DNA of 58,517 bases from Chitinophagaceae bacterium (GTDB lineage Bacteria > Bacteroidota > Bacteroidia > Chitinophagales > Chitinophagaceae): contig JADBXP010000022.1 in NCBI GenBank assembly GCA_020403455.1, positions 1 through 58,517 on the forward strand. Direction: 5' to 3'. The position numbers and the translations under genes were made by a program. Every line of letters starts with the position of its first letter. Within the stretch, counting starts at the first letter, position 1. Below the pieces are notes generated by a model that worked only from the letters and a program-made list of their open reading frames with translations, had not been told where the DNA came from and ran no database searches. This document shows, one piece after another, positions 53,082 through 58,517 of the stretch.

Positions 53082-53993
53082 ATGAATTCCGATTCAATCA
53101 TCATAGAAGAGCAGGGGTTGCGAGATGGACTCCAAAATTTACCTCGCATTTTGCCATTGGACATGAAACTGGATTTCATTCGTAGGCTGGTGAATGCAGG
53201 TGTGCGCAGGATTCAGGTAACGAGCTTTGTTCACCCTAAATGGGTGCCTGCTATGGCGGATGCGGAAGAATTGTGTTCGGCGCTCTCACCTCAGACAGGT
53301 GTTGAATTCAGCGCACTGGTATTGAACAACAAAGGAGTAGAAAGGGCAGTAAGCGCAGGAATACAATATGTGGCAGCATCCATTTCTGCCAGTGATGCCC
53401 ATAGTAGGAAAAATGCCAATAAATCTCTGGAGGATGCCAAAAAAGAATTCAGGGAAATGACAGCCCTTGCCAGACAACATCATTTGGTTGTTAGGGGAGG
53501 ATTGCAATGTGTTTTTGGTTGTCGCTATGAAGGTGCAATTGCCGAAGATTTAATTTATGACATGACCAAACACCACCTGGACTGTGGTGTGCAGGAAATG
53601 GCTTTTGCTGATTCAACCGGTATGGGTAATCCACTTCAGATGAAGAGAATGCTTCCCCGTCTTCTGGAATTATGTGGTAATATACCCATCACATTGCATC
53701 TGCACAACACTGAAAACAAAGGTTATGCGAATGTTGTGGCGGCTCTTGAATCGGGTATCAAGCAATTTGATACTGCTTATGGTGGCTTGGGGGGTTGTCC
53801 CTTTATTCAGGGAGCTACCGGTAATATTGCCACAGAAGATACCGTTCACATGCTTCATCAGATGGGGTACACGACCGGTATTGATCTTCAACAAGTGGCA
53901 GCCATCAGCCGTGATATGCAAGATTGGCTGGGATCACCTCTTCCGGGATTGATGTATTCTCTGTTATTGCAAAATAATTTCCGACTGAACTAA
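53082..53993 (+). CDS. HMG-CoA lyase-type enzyme (aldol-type CoA ester lyase)
   Basis: A 303-residue TIM-barrel lyase with Arg14-Asp15 (GLRDGLQ), H206-L-H208, Cys239 in GLGGCPF, and the GNIATED loop, all hallmarks of HMG-CoA lyases. It is clearly distinct from the protein at 9111-9953, which is the leucine-pathway candidate. Here it heads an operon with an aconitase-family dehydratase and a CoA transferase. A citramalyl-CoA- or methylmalyl-type substrate is a reasonable inference. Starts at ATG 53082, six bp before the next gene after its stop. Confidence 0.85.
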   Translation: MNSDSIIIEEQGLRDGLQNLPRILPLDMKLDFIRRLVNAGVRRIQVTSFVHPKWVPAMADAEELCSALSPQTGVEFSALVLNNKGVERAVSAGIQYVAASISASDAHSRKNANKSLEDAKKEFREMTALARQHHLVVRGGLQCVFGCRYEGAIAEDLIYDMTKHHLDCGVQEMAFADSTGMGNPLQMKRMLPRLLELCGNIPITLHLHNTENKGYANVVAALESGIKQFDTAYGGLGGCPFIQGATGNIATEDTVHMLHQMGYTTGIDLQQVAAISRDMQDWLGSPLPGLMYSLLLQNNFRLN

Positions 53994-53999
53994 TCCATC

Positions 54000-55238
54000 A
54001 TGCTACCTCAGACGATTGCAGAAAAAATATTGTCAAAGCATACGGGTAAGCCGGTGTATGCAGGTGAATTGTGTGTGGTTCCGGTAGATGGTGCTATGGC
54101 AACAGACACCACCGCACCATTGGCTATTCAGGCTTTCAGGGAAATGGGCGGAGAACGACTTGCTAATCCGGATCGCTTTCATTTGATCATTGATCATGCC
54201 GCTCCTGCTCCGAATGAGCGCGTTGCGAATCTTCACCGCATGATGAGAAATTTTGCGGAGGAAACCGGTTGCCATTTTTATGATATTGGAAGTGGGATTT
54301 GTCATCAGGTGATGGTAGATCATCACAGGGTTAAGCCGGGAGAAATTTTCATGGGTGCGGACAGTCATACACCCACTTATGGTGCATTGAATGCTTTGGC
54401 CTGTGGGGTGGGAAGTACAGATTTAGCCGCTGTTATGTTGACCGGAAAAATATGGTTGAAAGTTCCCTCCAGTATTCGTGTCAACTTACATGGACACCGG
54501 CTCAGAGCAGGCGTAACTGCCAAAGATGTCGTGCTGGAGGTAGTGAAGCAGCTTACCATCAGTGGGGCTACTTATCAGTCTGTTGAATACCACGGGGAAC
54601 TCTTGCACCACCTGAGTTTATCTGATCGGATGGTACTCTGTAATATGGTAGCGGAAATGGGAGCAAAGACGGGAATTGTTTCTCCTGAAGGCCTTCAGCT
54701 TCCTTATAATTTTGAGCCTGTTTTTGCAGATAAGGAAGCAGTATATACACGCGTGCTTGATATAGATGCTGCCTCTCTTCATCCACGCCTGGCCATCCCA
54801 CATTCTCCCGATGATGTACACGATGTTGCTGCTTATGCCGGCACTGCTGTCACGTATGGTTTCATCGGAACCTGCACCAACGGCAGGTTGAATGATCTGC
54901 AATCCGCCGCTGCTATTCTGAAAAACAAAAAAATTCCTCCGGGAGTAAGACTTGTTATTGCACCTGCCAGTCGACAGGTACTTTTAGATGCGATCCAGGA
55001 TGGCACTTTACAAATTTTAATTGAAGCCGGTGCTTCCATCATCAATAGTGGTTGTGGTCCGTGCGTGGGAACACACGATGGAGTGCCCGGTGACGGGGAA
55101 GTTGTGATTAGTGCTGCTAACAGGAACTTTCGTGGACGTATGGGTAATCCCCGCAGTGAAATTTATCTGGCGAGTCCGGCTACAGTTGCAGCCAGTGTTT
55201 TGCATGGAAAAATTACTTTACCTACTCAACCTGAATGA
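54000..55238 (+). CDS. Aconitase-family (iso)propylmalate/malate-type dehydratase, large subunit
   Basis: A 412-residue [4Fe-4S] hydro-lyase large subunit. Cys292 (GTCTNGR) and Cys352/Cys355 (SGCGPC) are the cluster ligands, and FMGADSHTPTYG is the family signature. The length fits the shorter archaeal/HacA-type enzymes (about 420), not the bacterial LeuC of about 465. The absence of leuA and leuB nearby argues against a plain leucine-synthesis role. One bp before the small subunit gene. Confidence 0.87.
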   Translation: MLPQTIAEKILSKHTGKPVYAGELCVVPVDGAMATDTTAPLAIQAFREMGGERLANPDRFHLIIDHAAPAPNERVANLHRMMRNFAEETGCHFYDIGSGICHQVMVDHHRVKPGEIFMGADSHTPTYGALNALACGVGSTDLAAVMLTGKIWLKVPSSIRVNLHGHRLRAGVTAKDVVLEVVKQLTISGATYQSVEYHGELLHHLSLSDRMVLCNMVAEMGAKTGIVSPEGLQLPYNFEPVFADKEAVYTRVLDIDAASLHPRLAIPHSPDDVHDVAAYAGTAVTYGFIGTCTNGRLNDLQSAAAILKNKKIPPGVRLVIAPASRQVLLDAIQDGTLQILIEAGASIINSGCGPCVGTHDGVPGDGEVVISAANRNFRGRMGNPRSEIYLASPATVAASVLHGKITLPTQPE

Positions 55239-55239
55239 A

Positions 55240-55725
55240 ATGGCAAAGGCACATGTGTATGGTGACAATATCGATACTGACCGGATCATCCCGGGAAAAT
55301 ATACCAAGACACTGGATTTATCCACGCTGGCAGCTCATGTGATGGAAGACCTGGATCCGGCATTTGTTTCTCGTTTTCAATCAGGGGATCTAATTGCTGC
55401 GGGTGACAATTTCGGGTGTGGCTCATCGCGAGAACAGGCACCGCTTGCATTGAAAACTGCAGGAGTATCGTTGGTCATTGCTCGGTTTTTTGCCCGCATA
55501 TTTTTTCGCAACGCCATTAATATAGGTCTTCCGGTTTTGGAAGTTCCGAATCATACGATACAAATGGGTGATGAGATTTCATTTGATCTTGCTGAAGGCC
55601 AGGTAGTGAACCATACCCGACAGGAAGTATATCAGGCAACACCTTTACCTCCTGTAATGTTGAACATCATGCAGGAAGGAGGATTGGTGCCTTATCTAAA
55701 AAAACACAAAGACTTTATTCTCTGA
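55240..55725 (+). CDS. Aconitase-family dehydratase, small subunit
   Basis: 161 residues from the ATG at 55240, directly after the large-subunit stop. DNFGCGSSREQAP is the family signature. The substrate-discriminating loop reads Y21-T-K-T24, whereas isopropylmalate isomerases have YLVY/YLVM-like and homoaconitases YLRT-like loops (from memory), so the substrate is probably different from both. Longer in-frame starts (e.g. at 55111) would overlap the large subunit and lack family similarity. It shares one base with the next ATG. Confidence 0.83.
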   Translation: MAKAHVYGDNIDTDRIIPGKYTKTLDLSTLAAHVMEDLDPAFVSRFQSGDLIAAGDNFGCGSSREQAPLALKTAGVSLVIARFFARIFFRNAINIGLPVLEVPNHTIQMGDEISFDLAEGQVVNHTRQEVYQATPLPPVMLNIMQEGGLVPYLKKHKDFIL

Positions 55726-56900
55726 TGAATTTACCACTTCAAGATATACGTGTATTGGAATTTACACATGCCGTGATGGGCCCCTCAGCCGGATTGATAT
55801 TGGCTGACATGGGTGCAGAAGTGATACACATCGAACCAGTGGAAGGCGATAGCACCCGATTGCTGAAGGGATTTGGACAAGGATTCTTTTCTTGCTATAA
55901 CCGAAATAAGAAAAGTCTCGCCATCGACATCAAATCTCCCGAGGGCAAAGAAATCATCTACCAATTAGTTGAAAAAGCCGATGTGCTCATTGAAAATTTT
56001 GGTCCGGGTACCATGGATCGTTTATCGTTTGGATATGACCATTTGAGGAAAATTAACTCCCGCCTCATCTATTGCTCACTCAAAGGATTCATGCCCGGCC
56101 CTTATGAAAAAAGGCATGCCATGGATGAAGTGGTGCAAATGATGGGTGGATTGGCTTATATGACCGGCAGGCCGGGTGACCCACTGCGGGCAGGAACCTC
56201 CATAGTCGATATTACCGGCGGCATGTTTGGCTGTATGGGAGTTTTACTGGCTCTTTATGAACGCGAAAAAACAGGGAAAGGAAAAATAGTGCAGGCAGGA
56301 CTCTTTGAAACAACTGCCTTTGTAATGGGTCAACACATGGCACTAAGTGCGCTGACACAGCAGCCTGTACCTCCCATGCCGGCCCGATTGAGTCCCTGGA
56401 GTATCTACCGCATCTTTACAACAGCTGATCAACAACAGGTTTTTATAGGAATCATCAGTGAAAAACACTGGAAAAGATTTTGTGATGTTTTTCAGCGACA
56501 GGATTGGTTAAACGATGTAAGACTACAGACCAATAACCAAAGAGTGGAAGCAAAAGAATGGTTTCAGCCCGAGGTAGAGAAAATGATAGCTGCATATTCT
56601 CTGCAGGAAGTACTGCACAAATGCGATGAGGCAGAAATTACCTATGCGCCAATCGCAAAGACTGAAGATTTATTTACAGATGAACACCTGAACAAAAGTG
56701 GTGCCCTGTTAGATGTTCAACTGACCAATGGATTACATGCACGGTTACCCAAGACCCCAATTGGATATGAAGACACCAATATTACCCTCCGTCTTCAGCC
56801 ACCTCGTGTAGGTGAGCATACCGAGGAAGTATTGACTGATTTGGGATTTACTTTAACGGAAATCAATCAATTAAAGACAAATAATATCATCGCAACATAA
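55725..56900 (+). CDS. CaiB/BaiF family (family III) CoA transferase
   Basis: A 391-residue protein. RVLEFTHAVMGPSAG at the N terminus, Asp134 in MDEVVQMMGG as the likely catalytic aspartate that forms the acyl anhydride, and TGRPGDP are typical. It transfers CoA between acids, for example from succinyl-CoA to a dicarboxylic acid. The start overlaps the dehydratase stop by 1 base (TGATG). With the dehydratase and the lyase it makes a plausible hydration, activation and cleavage route. Confidence 0.88.
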   Translation: MNLPLQDIRVLEFTHAVMGPSAGLILADMGAEVIHIEPVEGDSTRLLKGFGQGFFSCYNRNKKSLAIDIKSPEGKEIIYQLVEKADVLIENFGPGTMDRLSFGYDHLRKINSRLIYCSLKGFMPGPYEKRHAMDEVVQMMGGLAYMTGRPGDPLRAGTSIVDITGGMFGCMGVLLALYEREKTGKGKIVQAGLFETTAFVMGQHMALSALTQQPVPPMPARLSPWSIYRIFTTADQQQVFIGIISEKHWKRFCDVFQRQDWLNDVRLQTNNQRVEAKEWFQPEVEKMIAAYSLQEVLHKCDEAEITYAPIAKTEDLFTDEHLNKSGALLDVQLTNGLHARLPKTPIGYEDTNITLRLQPPRVGEHTEEVLTDLGFTLTEINQLKTNNIIAT

Positions 56901-56910
56901 ATTACAAACC

Positions 56911-58368
56911 ATGTATGATCTCGTTATAAAAAATGTTCGGGTGGTACAGCCCGATAATGAAGGCACATTTCATGCTGACATAGCAATCAGCAATGGGAAA
57001 ATTCAACAGATAGCTTCTTCCATTCCTGCGGATCAGGCGCTACAGTCCTATGATGGAAACGGTCAACTGGCATTTCCGGGACTAGTAGATGCGCACATGC
57101 ACACAGGTATATACAACCCCCTTGCAGAAGATGCTTTAACAGAAAGTCGGGCGGCTGCATCGGGTGGGGTAACCAGTTCACTTAATTATATGCGAACCGG
57201 GAAGTACTACCTCAACAAAACTGGCCCCTATGCTACTTTTTATCCCGAGGTACTCGATATATCCCGCGATCATTACTATGTGGACTATGCCTATCACATT
57301 GCACCTATCCAAAATAGCCACATCGATGAGATAGAACTGCTGCTGGATAAGTGGGGTGTCACTAGCTTTAAAATTTTTATGTTCTATGGAAATTATGGAC
57401 TCCATGGTAACAATGCTGCACAAAAAGATTTTTTGATGACTCCCGAAGGGGAATTCTATGATTACGCTCATTTTGAATTCATCATGCGCGGCGTTACCAA
57501 AATAATGGAAAAATACCCCGAGAAGGCAGATGGTATAAGTCTGGGTTTACATTGTGAAACTGCTGAGATTATGCGCGCTTATACCCGTATAGTGCAGGAG
57601 GAAGGAAAGTTGACCGGACTGAGGGCTTATTCAGCTGCAAGACCTCCGCACAGTGAAGGCCTGGCAATATTTATTGCTTCCTACCTTGCCCATGAAACGG
57701 CATGCAAAAATATCAATCTCTTGCACTTGACTTCTGCCAAAGCTGTTGATGCAGCCATGATGATGCAACAAGTATTTCCACACATTAATTTCAAGCGGGA
57801 AGTGACGCTGGCACATTTGATGCTGGATTATGATTGTGAGTGTGGCGTCCACGCAAAAGTTAATCCGCCCATACGAAGCAGAGAGGATGTAGAATATCTG
57901 TGGGAACATCTCCTGGCAGGTAACATTGATTGGGTTTGCAGTGACCACGCTTGCTGTAAGGCTGAAATGAAAACCGATCTGGCTGACAAGCAAAATGTAT
58001 GGTTAGCGAAAAGTGGTTTTGGAGGAACAGAATTATTATTGAGTGGTTTGTATACGGAAGGTATGCGCAGAGGGTTATCTGTGAATCGGATGGCTGAATT
58101 GTTATCGACAAATCCCGCTCGACGTTTCGGATTGCGTTCTAAAGGACAATTATCAGCAGGATATGATGGTGATGTGGTATTATTCGATCCTTCAGAATCC
58201 TTTACTGTTGATTCAAGTGATTCTGAAAGTACCCAAGGCTATTCTGTTTTTGAAGGACATAAATTCCAGGGAAAGGTTACTGCTACTTTTTTAAGAGGAC
58301 AACTCATTTTTGAAAAGGGGAAGGTACTCGGTGAGCCGAAAGGAATTTACTTACACAGACCCTATTAA
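56911..58368 (+). CDS. Dihydropyrimidinase/hydantoinase-type cyclic amidohydrolase
   Basis: A 485-residue amidohydrolase-superfamily protein. DAHMH (His62, His64) and the probable carboxylated Lys154 (SFKIF) form the binuclear metal site with LHCE, LHLTS and SDHAC downstream. The C-terminal domain (about 400-485) closes a composite beta sandwich. Length fits D-hydantoinases (about 460-485). It hydrolyses cyclic amides or imides; the true ring substrate is unknown. Ten bp after the CoA transferase and last in the operon; it ends 8 bp before the right terminal repeat. Confidence 0.85.
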   Translation: MYDLVIKNVRVVQPDNEGTFHADIAISNGKIQQIASSIPADQALQSYDGNGQLAFPGLVDAHMHTGIYNPLAEDALTESRAAASGGVTSSLNYMRTGKYYLNKTGPYATFYPEVLDISRDHYYVDYAYHIAPIQNSHIDEIELLLDKWGVTSFKIFMFYGNYGLHGNNAAQKDFLMTPEGEFYDYAHFEFIMRGVTKIMEKYPEKADGISLGLHCETAEIMRAYTRIVQEEGKLTGLRAYSAARPPHSEGLAIFIASYLAHETACKNINLLHLTSAKAVDAAMMMQQVFPHINFKREVTLAHLMLDYDCECGVHAKVNPPIRSREDVEYLWEHLLAGNIDWVCSDHACCKAEMKTDLADKQNVWLAKSGFGGTELLLSGLYTEGMRRGLSVNRMAELLSTNPARRFGLRSKGQLSAGYDGDVVLFDPSESFTVDSSDSESTQGYSVFEGHKFQGKVTATFLRGQLIFEKGKVLGEPKGIYLHRPY

Positions 58369-58376
58369 TTGAAAAA

Positions 58377-58517
58377 AAATCATTGTTGTCCGACTAAAGT
58401 CGGGGTTAAATAGCCTATAACCTCTTGCAGCAAAGGATTACAAGCCAAAAATCAGTTGTTTCAAAATCGGGGGTAGCACCCCCTTACTTTTTATGGCGAA
58501 AAAGCAAGGGGTGGGCC
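58377..58517. repeat. Right copy of the 141-bp terminal inverted repeat
   Basis: An exact reverse complement of 1-141, starting 8 bp after the stop of the hydantoinase-type gene. As at the left end, the CCGACT-AA-AGTCGG palindrome lies nearest to the gene 3' end and the G/C-rich hairpins lie toward the window edge. Both copies therefore have the same orientation relative to the genes that read into them. Confidence 0.95.

Noticed and set aside
54000..55725. Ordinary leucine-synthesis LeuC/LeuD
   Set aside because: Short subunits, a different specificity loop, no leuA/leuB nearby, and co-operonic lyase, CoA transferase and amidohydrolase argue for catabolism, though not proven.

Overview
The window looks like chromosome of a Bacteroidota bacterium, most likely a free-living member of the Chitinophagaceae or a close relative. 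The evidence is low-GC coding DNA, two SusC/SusD-type or TonB-dependent uptake systems with N-terminal carboxypeptidase-like domains, a GLPGLI-family protein, a type IX secretion (gliding-motility type) C-terminal domain, DUF6175, DUF5690 and DUF1080 proteins, and at least one promoter of the Bacteroidota form TTTG-N21-TAnnTTTG. No rRNA, complete tRNA, CRISPR array, phage or complete insertion sequence was found.

Layout. 1-141 and 58377-58517 are a perfect 141-bp inverted repeat that forms both ends of the window. 121-2368: an exported esterase and a serine hydrolase. 2520-6126: two decayed GIY-YIG endonuclease genes bracket a flavin monooxygenase, an alpha/beta hydrolase and a GNAT enzyme. 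6159-10717: a compact leucine/isovalerate-type degradation cluster (carboxylase beta subunit, acyl-CoA dehydrogenase, HMG-CoA lyase, enoyl-CoA hydratase). 10829-13337: three exported proteins, one of the DUF6175 type. 13972-17488: a TonB-linked outer-membrane protein with a GLPGLI partner. 17709-30048: an eight-gene operon that joins SusC/SusD import and two extracytoplasmic phosphohydrolases to a PhnZ-like oxygenase, a PhnX-like hydrolase, a DUF5690 transporter and an FAD amine oxidase. 30061-35728: a tripartite RND efflux pump. 35775-43857: small Pro-tailed exported proteins, a ZnuD-like metal receptor with its lipoprotein, a second TonB receptor and a saccharopine-dehydrogenase-like enzyme. 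43975-46284: a lectin-like type IX secreted protein. 46418-47518: a serine hydrolase. 47610-53070: a glycoside-oxidation type cluster (two-domain DUF1080 protein, Tat-exported Gfo/Idh/MocA oxidoreductase, PhyH dioxygenase, VOC protein). 53082-58368: an operon of an HMG-CoA-lyase-type enzyme, an aconitase-family dehydratase (two subunits), a CaiB-type CoA transferase and a hydantoinase-type amidohydrolase.

The most exciting system is the 17709-30048 operon. It reads as a self-contained phosphonate utilisation locus in which a SusC/SusD pair replaces the usual PhnCDE ABC importer. Two different C-P bond-cleaving chemistries sit side by side: PhnZ-type oxidative cleavage, with every metal and substrate residue I could check in place, and PhnX-type hydrolysis with the DxAGT motif and a candidate Schiff-base lysine. 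Neither PhnY/TmpA nor PhnW is present. My inference is that the substrate already carries a 1-hydroxyl and/or an N-methyl group, as in some phosphonolipids. A second candidate novel pathway is the 53082-58368 operon, which could convert an unsaturated or cyclic C4-C6 acid through a malate-type acid and its CoA ester to acetyl-CoA and an oxo-acid.

All functional calls were made by eye from motifs and context; no database search was run.
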